The notes beneath the pieces were generated by a model. That model did not search any database. It was not told where the DNA came from and saw only the letters and a list, made by a program, of their open reading frames with translations. A stretch of DNA of 64,000 bases from Vibrio breoganii (GTDB lineage Bacteria; Pseudomonadota; Gammaproteobacteria; Enterobacterales; Vibrionaceae): the NCBI RefSeq assembly GCF_001677275.1, contig NZ_CP016178.1, positions 1 to 64,000 on the forward strand. Reading direction: 5' to 3'. The translations under genes and the position numbers were made by a program. Numbering within the stretch: position 1 is the stretch's first letter; every line of letters starts with the position of its first letter. Below, in pieces: positions 44,768-54,118 of this stretch.

Positions 44768-46594
44768 CTACTGCGCAATAAACCCGCCGGTTTGATGTGC
44801 CCACAACTGTGCGTAGATGCCCTTACCCTGTATGAGTTCTTGATGGGTTCCTTCCTCCACTATGTGCCCCTTATCTAGAACGATGAGTCTATCCATAGCG
44901 GCGATGGTTGATAGACGGTGCGCAATGGCAATAACGGTTTTCCCTTTCATCAATTCATTCAGACTCTCTTGAATAGCAGCTTCAACCTCTGAATCCAAAG
45001 CGGACGTTGCTTCATCCAGTACCAATATCGGCGCGTCTTTTAACAGCACACGAGAGATGGCAATTCGCTGACGCTGTCCACCTGAGAGCTTCACCCCTCG
45101 TTCTCCCACTTGAGCATCATAACCAAGATTACCAAACGGGTCGGTGAGTGTTTCTATGAACTCATGGGCATGCGCTTGCTTGGTTGCAGCAATCAACTCT
45201 TCCTCACTTGCTGTCGGGTTGCCATACAAGATATTTTCTCGAATGGAGCGATGCAACAGCGAGGTATCCTGCGTCACCATGCCGATATTGCTGCGCAATG
45301 AGTCCTGAGTAATGGCTGAGATGTCTTGTTGGTCGATGCTGATCTTGCCTCCCTCTACATCGTGAAAACGCAACAGAAGGTTGACTAAGGTTGATTTACC
45401 CGCGCCGGAGCGTCCAACTAAGCCTACCTTTTCTCCAGGCTTAATATTCAAGCTGAGATTGCTTATGACGCCCTTATTTTCACCATAGTGAAAGCTAACG
45501 TCATCAAAATGTATTCCACCGTTCTCTACTTGAATAGGTTTCGCATCTTGTTTGTCCTTGATGTCTATAGGTTTCGAAAGTGTCGCCATACCATCAACCG
45601 TGGTGCCCATGTTTTCAAACAGTGCGCCCACTTCCCACATGATCCACATCGACATACCGTTTAAGCGCAGGGCCAAACTGATTGCGATGGCAATGGCGCC
45701 AATGCTGATGGCATTGTCCATCCATAACATGATGGAGATGGCCGCAATAGCGAACACCAATACATAGTTCACCACTTCAACCATCACGTTAAAGCCGGTT
45801 ACAAGACGCATCTGGCGATGAACGGTATCTAGGAAGCCCTCCATGCCTTCTTCGGCATATTCGGTCTCACGTTTACTGTGAGAAAAGAGCTTAACCGTTG
45901 CGATATTGGTATAGCTATCGACAATGCGTCCCGTCATCGTTGAGCGTGCATTTGCTTGCTCTGAAGAGACCTGTTTTAGGCGAGGTACAAAGTAGATCTG
46001 AATACCAATATACGCGAGCAGCCAAGCTAGCATAGGCAGCATTAAGCGATAATCTGCTTGAGCGAGAAGCACTATGATAGAGGTAAAATACACGCAGACG
46101 TACACAAATACGTCCAGAGTCTTCATCACTGTTTCTCTTACAGAAAGGGAGGTTTGCATTACCTTAGTGGCTATACGCCCTGCAAAATCGTCTTGGTAAA
46201 ACGATAAGCTCTGCTTAAGCAAATAACGGTGTGCCATCCAGCGTATAGACATTGGATAATTGCCTAGCAAGGTCTGGTGTTGAACCAGTGAATGCAAGGT
46301 GACTAAAATTGGCATAATGATCAGTACCAACACACCGTAGGTGATCAGCGTACTGGCATTGTCCTGCATGAAGGTGTCAGGATTGCTCGACCCTAGCCAG
46401 TCAACAAGTTTACCCATCATGCCAAATAGGGACACCTCAACAATGGCGACTATGGTACTGAGTAGTGCCATCAATAGCAGAGGTTTTTCAAATCCCTTGG
46501 TGTAATAACGACAAAATGCGAAAACCGTATTCGGCGGCTGTTCAGGTTCGTTTTTTGGGAAGGCTTTGGTGAATCCTTCGAAGATTTTATACAT
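44768..46594 (-). CDS. ABC exporter half-transporter (permease-ATPase fusion)
   Basis: The 608-aa inner-membrane protein has six membrane segments (about 35-330) and a C-terminal ATPase with Walker A GRSGAGKST, signature LSGGQRQRIAIS, Walker B ILVLDEATSALD and H-loop AHRLST. It resembles MsbA/multidrug-type exporters and probably works as a homodimer, since no second half is adjacent. The substrate is unknown. Confidence 0.9.
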   Translation of the reverse strand: MYKIFEGFTKAFPKNEPEQPPNTVFAFCRYYTKGFEKPLLLMALLSTIVAIVEVSLFGMMGKLVDWLGSSNPDTFMQDNASTLITYGVLVLIIMPILVTLHSLVQHQTLLGNYPMSIRWMAHRYLLKQSLSFYQDDFAGRIATKVMQTSLSVRETVMKTLDVFVYVCVYFTSIIVLLAQADYRLMLPMLAWLLAYIGIQIYFVPRLKQVSSEQANARSTMTGRIVDSYTNIATVKLFSHSKRETEYAEEGMEGFLDTVHRQMRLVTGFNVMVEVVNYVLVFAIAAISIMLWMDNAISIGAIAIAISLALRLNGMSMWIMWEVGALFENMGTTVDGMATLSKPIDIKDKQDAKPIQVENGGIHFDDVSFHYGENKGVISNLSLNIKPGEKVGLVGRSGAGKSTLVNLLLRFHDVEGGKISIDQQDISAITQDSLRSNIGMVTQDTSLLHRSIRENILYGNPTASEEELIAATKQAHAHEFIETLTDPFGNLGYDAQVGERGVKLSGGQRQRIAISRVLLKDAPILVLDEATSALDSEVEAAIQESLNELMKGKTVIAIAHRLSTIAAMDRLIVLDKGHIVEEGTHQELIQGKGIYAQLWAHQTGGFIAQ

Positions 46595-46746
46595 ACATCA
46601 TCAATCCTAAAATACACCTTGCTGAGAGACGGTAAGAAAAGCGAGAGCAAGGCTTAAATAGTGTTTTTTAAACAGACACTTAGATACATAGGATAGTCGA
46701 TGATGGGGGAAAGAACATCTGAAGAATGATTCTTTTATCTTTGAAC

Positions 46747-46781
46747 TGATAGCTGTCAGCTTACAGCCTTCAGCGATCAGT
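46747..46781. repeat. Short array of 7-bp repeats
   Basis: TGATAGC, TGTCAGC, TTACAGC and CTTCAGC follow in one register, with a decayed fifth unit, 15 bp before the REP-like hairpins. Confidence 0.7.
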
Positions 46782-46795
46782 TTAGAGCTAAAATA

Positions 46796-46930
46796 GTCAG
46801 CCCCGAGTGTTCTTATCGGAGATCTAGTTATTACATGGCTAGTTAGACTGAACAGCAGATGCTCGATAGAACACTTCGAGCATGACAAAGTTGGGGCTCT
46901 GTCATCCCCGAGTGGTTTTATCGGGGATCT
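46796..46930. repeat. Three REP-like 30-nt hairpins (plus, minus, plus)
   Basis: The elements lie at 46796-46825 (+, decayed stem), 46857-46886 (-, stem ATGCTCGA/TCGAGCAT) and 46901-46930 (+, stem ATCCCCGA/TCGGGGAT). Each is 30 nt with GTC head and CT tail. They fill most of the 383-bp gap between two minus-strand genes. Confidence 0.87.
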
Positions 46931-46977
46931 AATGAGTTCAGTAGTTGAAGAGGTCTACCCTATCTCTTAAACAGTCA

Positions 46978-48858
46978 TCAAGAAGCGGCACTCATGATGG
47001 CAAGGTTCTTGCCGTTTTGCTTGCCTCTGTCAGTGGCTTGTAGTGACGATGAAAGCGTCTTGTCTACGGAGTCACGTAGGTGAGATACACCAATGCTGAC
47101 AGTAAAGTTAACGTTGACGGTATCAAAGACAAGCTTATACCTTTCAATGGCTTCACGAAGGTTTTCAGCCAAGCTAAATGCGTGTTGCTGATCCACTGCA
47201 TGATAAAGCACACAGAACTCGTCGCCGCCTGTTCTAGCGGTTGATAGTGTGGATGAGGCAGGGAAGTGCTTCGAAATCACACTCGACATCTCCAGTATCA
47301 ACTGGTCGCCGCAGGTATAGCCGTGCTTATAGTTAATCAGCTTCAAGTCATCGACATCAATAGTTAGCAGGTACACATCACTGTGACCCTTGTAGCGACT
47401 GATCTTATTGCGCAGTGTAAACAAGTTATCTTGATTTGTTGTCGCATCACGCTGTAGAACTTGCTGTTGAAACAATACGTTAGACAGAGACGTTTCGATG
47501 AAATTCTGTAGTAATTTCATCAAACTTGGGAATGTCTGGAATCTACTCTCAAGGAATATCACGCCAGTAAGCCCATTGTGTCCATGCAAAGGTACACGGT
47601 AATACTTGGCACTGAACTGAATTTGTTTGGCCAGCGGATCTTGGCTTCCTGAACGTTGATACTTCACTTCACTTGTCAGTAAGTCTAGAGCGTATTCTTT
47701 ATCAATGAGTAGCGATTGCTCTTGTCCATGATAGTCGACAGTGTAAAACGTCTGACTCTCGTGATTGTAAAGGCACAGTTGAACACGTCGACGTGTGCAG
47801 AACCTTTCTAATAGAGTCTGAACCTGCTTTTTGAACTCGAGTAAAGTAGTTGCTTTTGACAAGTCAGCGAGTGCTACCTGTAGCTGCTTGTTCAGGTAAT
47901 GAAAGATAGATACGAATAGCAATAAGCTCAGTGCTACGAAGCCAATAAGCAGTACTGAATAGCTGTGAGCAAACAGATCAGAACGAGATATTGACGAGAA
48001 ATAGATCCAGTTCATGCTATTTCTAGCGTTGTAGGATGCCAATTTTGCATCACCATGGAAGAAATAGTTGATTGAACCGTACAGCTGATTGTTCGGCAAT
48101 GCACTGTCTGGGTTAAAGGCGTAGCTTGGTGTATCGGAAAAGTAGTAGCTAACGGGTTGAGTTCTTTCATCTTGAGAGAGCTCACCGGCTATTGAATACT
48201 TATAAACAACCGCTATTTCTCCAATCCTATTTGGATTAGGGTGCAGTATCACCTTGCCAGTCGCTCTATCAACAATAAACACATTGCCACTGTTTAGGGT
48301 GCGCAGATCGATGAACGCCTGACTTGCATACATCAGATCAAATTCAATAATGTATTGTGGAATGCCAGCAGGATTAGTCTCACGTAAACCAACAACCCAA
48401 CGACGGTTCTGGCTGCGATAAAGGCTCGATATCTGAAATCGATTGTCCATAAAACTGATATCGGTCCAGCTAGCGTCCTTCATATCAAACGCAGTAGCAT
48501 CGCTGTTATACATGCTAGCATTAAAAATGGCAGTTTCAGATATCGCTGAGTTTGTGCTTGGGTCATAGCGCAAAATATCATTGTAATTCTCGGTATTACG
48601 GATGATATCGACAGCATTGAGGTTTGCGGCACTAGAGTCTTCGAGTTCAGCGGAGCGATTTAGAGATGAGAAAATATTGACGCTATTTTTCAATTGCGCC
48701 TGGATCAGCTTTGAAGCTGTTCTGAGGTTAGCTTGTGTTTGTTTCAGCGCATCATCTTTAACACTGGCATAGTGCTGATAAGCAACGAAAATCAAAATTG
48801 TACTGAGCACAACCACATAGGGTCGCATAAGCCGAATAATAGTTCTTGGTAAAGCCAT
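46978..48858 (-). CDS. Diguanylate cyclase with periplasmic Cache-type sensor
   Basis: This 626-aa inner-membrane protein has a first helix (about 11-28), a large periplasmic dCache-like domain (to about 300), a second helix (about 303-322, LLIGFVALSLLLFVSIFHYL) and a GAF-like linker. The GGDEF domain has an intact signature, GGDEF (in RTGGDEFCVLYH). No RxxD I-site stands five residues before it, so feedback inhibition should be weak. It probably makes c-di-GMP in response to an external ligand. Confidence 0.9.
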   Translation of the reverse strand: MALPRTIIRLMRPYVVVLSTILIFVAYQHYASVKDDALKQTQANLRTASKLIQAQLKNSVNIFSSLNRSAELEDSSAANLNAVDIIRNTENYNDILRYDPSTNSAISETAIFNASMYNSDATAFDMKDASWTDISFMDNRFQISSLYRSQNRRWVVGLRETNPAGIPQYIIEFDLMYASQAFIDLRTLNSGNVFIVDRATGKVILHPNPNRIGEIAVVYKYSIAGELSQDERTQPVSYYFSDTPSYAFNPDSALPNNQLYGSINYFFHGDAKLASYNARNSMNWIYFSSISRSDLFAHSYSVLLIGFVALSLLLFVSIFHYLNKQLQVALADLSKATTLLEFKKQVQTLLERFCTRRRVQLCLYNHESQTFYTVDYHGQEQSLLIDKEYALDLLTSEVKYQRSGSQDPLAKQIQFSAKYYRVPLHGHNGLTGVIFLESRFQTFPSLMKLLQNFIETSLSNVLFQQQVLQRDATTNQDNLFTLRNKISRYKGHSDVYLLTIDVDDLKLINYKHGYTCGDQLILEMSSVISKHFPASSTLSTARTGGDEFCVLYHAVDQQHAFSLAENLREAIERYKLVFDTVNVNFTVSIGVSHLRDSVDKTLSSSLQATDRGKQNGKNLAIMSAAS

Positions 48859-49213
48859 ACTGAGTTCGTTGTTGTTAATTTAGTTGAGCGTTGAACGCCA
48901 TTAAGTTTCGCGGTTACTTTTTGTCCGCTTTGAAACGAAGGGCGATTGTATATCAATTTAATGTGTGATCAAGTTCTCATTTTTTTGTTGGCATATAATG
49001 ACAAAGGCCATATTAAAACGTGTTTCCATATTTGTAGCCTTGATATAAAACAGGGTGAGGTCGGGTATCTCGGCTCTTTTGTCGGCGAATGACTGATACC
49101 AGAGCGATAAAGTATTGGTAAATGGATAGGGGTTGTTGTTCGTTGTGTATGTATTTTGAAGACAAAAAATAGCCCCAGCAAAGGCTGAGGCTAAGTGTAA
49201 GGGATGAGTGCTA
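48859..49213. other. Intergenic region upstream of the cyclase gene
   Basis: This 355-bp gap holds the glgX terminator at 49164-49192 and presumably the cyclase promoter. The rest shows no gene, repeat or recognisable operator. Confidence 0.5.
49164..49192 (-). terminator. Rho-independent terminator of glgX
   Basis: On the minus strand TAGCCTCAGC and GCTGGGGCTA pair over 10 bp (one G-U) around a 4-nt loop and are followed by six T. Confidence 0.88.
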
Positions 49214-51214
49214 CTAGGCTTCTAAGGTTTCTTGTTTAACTGGCAGTATCTTTGCTGGCCCTTTAGCCTTCAGAATCACCATAGACTGAGGCTTGAGCAA
49301 CATATCTCGACTGATGGTGCCTTTGCCAGTTTCTGATTCCCCGGTATTACAAATCAATGTCCAATGATCGGTTCCACCATCAGGTAACTTGAAGCGAGCA
49401 GGTGTTTGCGATTGGTTGATATAGTACAGCAGCTCTGCACCATCTTTACCGATACCTAACTTCAACGAAACAGCGTTCAGTTGATTCCAGTCATCCATTT
49501 CCATTAAGTTGCCATCTGGACGATGCCAGCTGACTCGGTTGTCGTTACGGGTTTCTCCGCTAAATGCTTCAATGAATGGGATCATGTGTTCGCGGCGTGC
49601 TTGTAGCATATTCGCTAGCCATAATTTGAAGCTCTCTTCATGGGCTTCAAGTTCCCAATCTAACCAACTGGTTTTATTGTCTTGGCAATAGGCGTTGTTA
49701 TTGCCCTTTTGGGTGTGTGACACCACATCTGCGGTAAGAATATGAGGAATACTGAAAGAGAACAGCAGGCTACTCATGAAATTACGCTTGCGCTTTTCTC
49801 GCAACTCTATGACATCAGCGCTTGGTGTTTCACCCTCTACACCCATGTTATCGGAGCGGTTGTCACCATGACCATCATGGTTATGCTCACCGTTCTCCTC
49901 ATTGTGCTTCATTTTGTAAGACACTAAGTCCTGCATGGTGAAGCCATCGTGGTAGGTGATGTAGTTGATGGTCATCTTATGCGGCCAACGACTGGCGCCG
50001 TACAGGTCACGTGAGCCCATTATGCGAGTGGCAAACTCTTTCAAGAAGCCTTGATCTCCTCGCCAAAAGCTACGTGTAATATCGCGGAATTTATCATTAC
50101 ACTCATTCCAACCATCAGGGAAGTTACCCACTTGATAGCCATTTGGACCGATATCCCACGGTTCCGCAATCATCTTCGTTTCTTTAAGAGCAGGGTCTTG
50201 TGCTACCGCCTTAAAGAAAGCAGCTTCACGATTGAAGTTATCGCCGTTGCGACCCAGAGTGGCCGCAAGATCAAAGCGGAATCCATCAACCTTAAACTCT
50301 TGTACCCAGTAACGAAGAGTGTCCATCACCAAGGTGAGCGCGGGTTGGTAATTAAGATCGACCGTATTACCGCAGCCAGTGAAGTTAGCGTAGTGGCAAC
50401 CATGCTTAAGGTAGTATTGATTGTCTAGTAATTTGAGGTTGAAGACAGGGCCACCATCTCCACCTTCAGCAGTATGGTTGTAAACCACATCTAAAATGAC
50501 TTCGATGCCATTTTTATGTAGCTCACGAATCGTGGTTTTTAGTTCTTGAACCGCATCGGTATCTGCATATCGTGGATCGGGCGCCATAAACACATACGGG
50601 TTGTAACCCCAGTAGTTGACCTTTTCCATATCAAGTAGATGCGGTTCATGCATGCAAGCGGCCACAGGTAGCAATTGTAAGCAGTTGATGTTTTGTTCTT
50701 TGTAGAACGCAAGCATCTCGTCACTTACCAGGCCTAGATATTTGCCTCTATGCTGAGAAGGAACCTTCTTATTAAGCTTTGTCAGTCCCTTTGTATGAGT
50801 CTCGAACAACACTATTTCAGAGCGCGCTAAACGAGGGTGCTCGACTTCTTGCCAGTCAAATTCTGATGAGGTGACGACAGACTTGGCCATTGACCAGCTT
50901 TTTTCGTTAGAGAATGGCGTCTTATAGTTGAGAGGTTCGCTTAAGGCTTTGGCGTATGGGTCTGACAGCAGGATCTTTTCGCCATTTGGGTCAATGACGA
51001 TGTAGCCGTATTCTTGGCCCGCAGTAACACCCTCTATATAGATGTGTTTAATGCCAGCGTAGTTTTCGGTAATTGGGTAGGCTTTGAACTCACCTTTGGA
51101 GTCGAAAAGCGCTAGAGAAATCTCTTTGCAGCTAGGTGCATGAATAGAGAAGTTACATCCACTTTTATCTAATTCAGCGCCTAGTGGATAGGGGCGCGAT
51201 TTCTTACTACTCAT
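49214..51214 (-). CDS. glgX: Glycogen debranching enzyme / isoamylase GlgX
   Basis: GlgX cleaves alpha-1,6 branches from phosphorylase-limit glycogen or dextrins. The 666-aa product has an N-terminal CBM48 domain (about 1-110, YPLGAELDKSGCNFSIHAP) and a GH13 barrel. Its conserved regions are DVVYNHTAEG, VDGFRFDLAATLG (nucleophile Asp), MIAEPWD (acid Glu) and ITYHDGFT. A C-terminal beta domain follows. Length is close to E. coli GlgX (657). It is divergent from lamB across a 603-bp control region. Confidence 0.92.
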   Translation of the reverse strand: MSSKKSRPYPLGAELDKSGCNFSIHAPSCKEISLALFDSKGEFKAYPITENYAGIKHIYIEGVTAGQEYGYIVIDPNGEKILLSDPYAKALSEPLNYKTPFSNEKSWSMAKSVVTSSEFDWQEVEHPRLARSEIVLFETHTKGLTKLNKKVPSQHRGKYLGLVSDEMLAFYKEQNINCLQLLPVAACMHEPHLLDMEKVNYWGYNPYVFMAPDPRYADTDAVQELKTTIRELHKNGIEVILDVVYNHTAEGGDGGPVFNLKLLDNQYYLKHGCHYANFTGCGNTVDLNYQPALTLVMDTLRYWVQEFKVDGFRFDLAATLGRNGDNFNREAAFFKAVAQDPALKETKMIAEPWDIGPNGYQVGNFPDGWNECNDKFRDITRSFWRGDQGFLKEFATRIMGSRDLYGASRWPHKMTINYITYHDGFTMQDLVSYKMKHNEENGEHNHDGHGDNRSDNMGVEGETPSADVIELREKRKRNFMSSLLFSFSIPHILTADVVSHTQKGNNNAYCQDNKTSWLDWELEAHEESFKLWLANMLQARREHMIPFIEAFSGETRNDNRVSWHRPDGNLMEMDDWNQLNAVSLKLGIGKDGAELLYYINQSQTPARFKLPDGGTDHWTLICNTGESETGKGTISRDMLLKPQSMVILKAKGPAKILPVKQETLEA

Positions 51215-51817
51215 TTGTTTTTTATTTATTTTGTGAATGGTTTGAGGGTTAAGTTAAAAGGTTTGGCCAGTTAACGCAATAGTGGATTGTGGGATGAAGC
51301 CTGTTCTGAGCAGGTTTTAATTCAAAATATTGAACAGCGTACACTATCTATAGGATGGCTAACTTACCCATTTTTATTGGGCTGGTAGGGGAGGGCTCAC
51401 TAATAAAGCTCTAAAAAGAGCTTTAGACAAGGGGGATTGAGATCTATATCACGAAATATACTATTTAACGAAATTAAATCAAAATCATATGGAACTTTTA
51501 AATAGAGACATAGATCTAACTCTGCACACAATCAACTGTGACCGCTATCTCTAGCAATGAGGGATCTCCTCCTTAATTGTGTGATCAACTAGACAAGTAG
51601 CTAGATCTACGCCCCCTCACCCCCTCCCTACTTCCCCCGCTATTTAACCAAAGGAGGAGGACTCCGACTTTTATCGTTAGAACTATTATCTCTCCTGTCG
51701 AATAAGAACAGTTTTCGCACTTACATTTTTGGTTGGCTGTATTAACGGAATGGACTGTTAAGCAATTAAGAATGTATTAGAAAAACAAAAAAAAATCGTT
51801 TCGGGAGTTAACGAATA
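51215..51817. other. Divergent control region glgX / lamB
   Basis: This 603-bp gap has no gene. Purine-rich clusters resemble MalT boxes (consensus GGGGAKGAGG): GGGGGTGAGG on the minus strand (51615-51624, one mismatch) and AAGGAGGAGG on the plus strand (51651-51660). A weaker copy lies at 51564-51573 (-). TGTGATCA at 51579 is a possible CRP half-site. Together they suit MalT/CRP activation of lamB, and perhaps glgX. Confidence 0.45.
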
Positions 51818-53023
51818 ATGAAAAAGGTAAACCTACTAACAGCAGCGGTTACAGCTGCCCTACTATCTACTTCTGCACTAGCAGTAGATTTCAATGGTTA
51901 CATGCGTGCTGGTACTGGTCTCAGTGGCAATAGCGGTGATGATGTTTCTTACAACAAGAACGGTATCGGTCGTCTAGGTAACGAAAACGACAACTACTAT
52001 GAGTTCGGTTTTGCTGAAGACCTACAAACAGGTGAAGTAAACTGGCGTCTAGAGTCAATGATTGCATCTGGTACTGAAGGTGCAAATGGCTGGGAAGATA
52101 GCGACTTCAACGTTGCTCAGTTTGCTGTTAAAGCAAAAGGCATCATTGCTTCTGATAAAGACGCAACTCTTTGGGCTGGTAAAACATACTACCAACGTAA
52201 AGACATCCACATCACTGACTTCTACTACTTGAACACATCAGGTACTGGTGGTGGTATTGAGAACCTATCTGTAGGTAATCAAAAACTTTCTCTAGCGCTT
52301 ATTCAAGACGGCGAAACTGATGATTCAGCTGGCTTCATCTTCGATGCTCGTCTAGCAAACATCGGCCTATGGTCTGATGCTAATCTTGAAATCGCTCTTG
52401 CATACAACTTTGCAAATGAAAAAGATGGCGGTTCTCAAGAAGCTGATGATGGCTTGCTAGCTACATTTATTCTTCAACAAGGCCTAAGCAACGGCTTTAA
52501 CCAAACTGTATTCCAGTACGGTACTAACGGTTATGGTGTTCAAGCGGCTAACTTCTGGGGTTCAGGCGCATACTACGCACGTGGTACTAATAACTACAAC
52601 GATTCTGCAGGTTACCGTCTATTGAACTGGGGTGTTATCTCAATGGGCGACTCTTGGGAAATGGGTCACCAGTTAGCATTCATGGCTGGCCAAGACATCG
52701 GTGATGACACTGGTGCTACTAACGACACTAACCAATACTCTGTAGTTGTTCGTCCTATGTACAAGTGGAATGACACTATGCGTACAGTATTCGAAGCGGG
52801 TTATAACGCAGGTGAACAGCTAGACAACCTTGGTGGCACTGAAGACTTCGGTAACGGTAAGGTAACTGTGGCTCAAGCTTGGGCAATGGGTAGCAGCTTC
52901 TGGGCTCGTCCTGAAATCCGTGTGTACGGTTCTTACATCGTAGATACTGAAGATGACAATGCATTTGGTCAAGGCAACGATACTGAGTACGTTGTTGGTA
53001 TCCAAGCTGAAGCATGGTGGTAA
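51818..53023 (+). CDS. lamB: Maltoporin LamB
   Basis: LamB is the outer-membrane trimeric channel for maltose and maltodextrins. The 401-aa product has a signal peptide (KKVNLLTAAVTAALLSTSALA), then VDFNGYMRAGTGLSGNSGD, the standard maltoporin N-terminus. WAGKTYYQRKDIHITDFYYLNTSGTGGGIEN (about 126-156) covers the loop lining the pore, and the chain ends in VVGIQAEAWW, with the aromatic C-terminus. The codon use is strongly biased, as in highly expressed genes. The ribosome site is GGGAG. Confidence 0.95.
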   Translation: MKKVNLLTAAVTAALLSTSALAVDFNGYMRAGTGLSGNSGDDVSYNKNGIGRLGNENDNYYEFGFAEDLQTGEVNWRLESMIASGTEGANGWEDSDFNVAQFAVKAKGIIASDKDATLWAGKTYYQRKDIHITDFYYLNTSGTGGGIENLSVGNQKLSLALIQDGETDDSAGFIFDARLANIGLWSDANLEIALAYNFANEKDGGSQEADDGLLATFILQQGLSNGFNQTVFQYGTNGYGVQAANFWGSGAYYARGTNNYNDSAGYRLLNWGVISMGDSWEMGHQLAFMAGQDIGDDTGATNDTNQYSVVVRPMYKWNDTMRTVFEAGYNAGEQLDNLGGTEDFGNGKVTVAQAWAMGSSFWARPEIRVYGSYIVDTEDDNAFGQGNDTEYVVGIQAEAWW

Positions 53024-53055
53024 TCAAACCGTTCTAGTGTGAATTAGGTTTATCA

Positions 53056-53085
53056 AATAGCCGACGTTCAGTCGGCTATTTTTTT
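53056..53085 (+). terminator. Terminator between lamB and malM
   Basis: AATAGCCGAC and GTCGGCTATT form a perfect 10-bp stem with a 5-nt loop and a T-run. malM follows 80 bp later, so the hairpin may give unequal expression of the two genes. Confidence 0.92.
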
Positions 53086-53165
53086 AAGGGCTTTACTCTG
53101 AACTATTTGATATAACTGGCAGTCAGATTTCAAAGTCATTAAAAAAATAACAAAGGAAACATCCA

Positions 53166-53996
53166 ATGAAATTACGAGCCTTAGTGTTAAGTTGTTGTGT
53201 GGCTCTTGCTGGTTGTGCAACCCAAGATACTATTCATCAAGTGGGGCAATCAGATACCGTCGCCACTTCAGTAGCATCACTAGTTAAATCACCTTTTGCT
53301 CTTGATAGTCAAGCATTAGTGACCATTGATCAAAATACTCAAGTATTAAACAATGATGTCATTGATAGCCCTGTTGCTGCTTTCGAAATCCCATCAAACC
53401 GTGGCCCATTGGATATTTCAGTAACGAGCAACATGACTTCAGACAAGAAGTTCTTTTCACCTGAGATCATGATCGTTTCTAACGATGGTGAAGTGATTGA
53501 AAAATACGATTCATCAGCATTTGAATATCGTCGTCCGCGTTTAGCGTGGGGTGACCGTCTAGTTGCCGAAATCAGATTTACACCGCCGGTAGATCAAAAG
53601 ACGGTCACAATGTTGATCTATACCACTCCGGAAGAACTGGCCAAAACAACCGACCGTGTTGACCCGTACCGCGCTATGGTAGAAGGTCAGGGCGGCTACA
53701 TGCCTGAGCTGAAAGACATTCCAACTCCGCACTCTAAAACGGGTAAATTGGTTGTTGAAGTAGCAGGTGCAAGTGCTGGTATCTTTGCAAAAGAAGAAGC
53801 AGACAAAACCTCCAAAAATCTAGATGCAACGGTAGAGAAGTCGACTCAAGATTACTATCACAACGCTATCCGTAAAGCGGTAGAAGAAGACAACATGCCA
53901 AAAGCATTGGCTCTACTAGACGAAGCAAAAGAGCTTAACGTAGAAGGTGCTCAGCAAGTGTACATTGATGCACTAGAGGCTCGCCAAGCCAACTAA
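53166..53996 (+). CDS. malM: MalM, maltose operon periplasmic lipoprotein
   Basis: The 276-aa product has a lipoprotein signal (LRALVLSCCVALAGCATQ, lipobox LAGC) and the MalM domain with fibronectin-like strands (FEIPSNRGPLDISVTSNM, PEIMIVSNDGEVIEKYDSSAFEYRRPRL). MalM sits in the periplasm near LamB, and its exact role is unknown even in E. coli. The position after lamB is conserved. A C-terminal helical part (about 225-275) rich in Ala and Glu is present. Confidence 0.9.
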   Translation: MKLRALVLSCCVALAGCATQDTIHQVGQSDTVATSVASLVKSPFALDSQALVTIDQNTQVLNNDVIDSPVAAFEIPSNRGPLDISVTSNMTSDKKFFSPEIMIVSNDGEVIEKYDSSAFEYRRPRLAWGDRLVAEIRFTPPVDQKTVTMLIYTTPEELAKTTDRVDPYRAMVEGQGGYMPELKDIPTPHSKTGKLVVEVAGASAGIFAKEEADKTSKNLDATVEKSTQDYYHNAIRKAVEEDNMPKALALLDEAKELNVEGAQQVYIDALEARQAN

Positions 53997-54032
53997 ATTT
54001 TAACCCGAAATACTTTGTGTATTTGTCCTGTT

Positions 54033-54069
54033 AGCCAGAGAAGGTTCAAGCCTTACTCTGGCTTTTTTT
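54033..54069 (+). terminator. Terminator of malM
   Basis: AGCCAGAG and CTCTGGCT form an 8-bp stem with a 15-nt loop that can pair further, followed by seven T. Confidence 0.88.
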
Positions 54070-54118
54070 GTCTTCATGATTGAAACAATGCAGATGTTGA
54101 CGCTCCATCCAGCGGTTC

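Noticed and set aside
46607-46888. 93-codon minus-strand frame
   Set aside because: It runs across the heptamer and hairpin repeats and has no protein-like composition.
47742-47755. Possible seventh parS2 inside the second cyclase gene (near ACAGTGTAAA)
   Set aside because: The left half departs from TTTACA at two positions, whereas all accepted sites are perfect.
48969-49181. 70-codon minus-strand frame downstream of glgX
   Set aside because: It covers the glgX terminator and has no ribosome site or recognisable composition.
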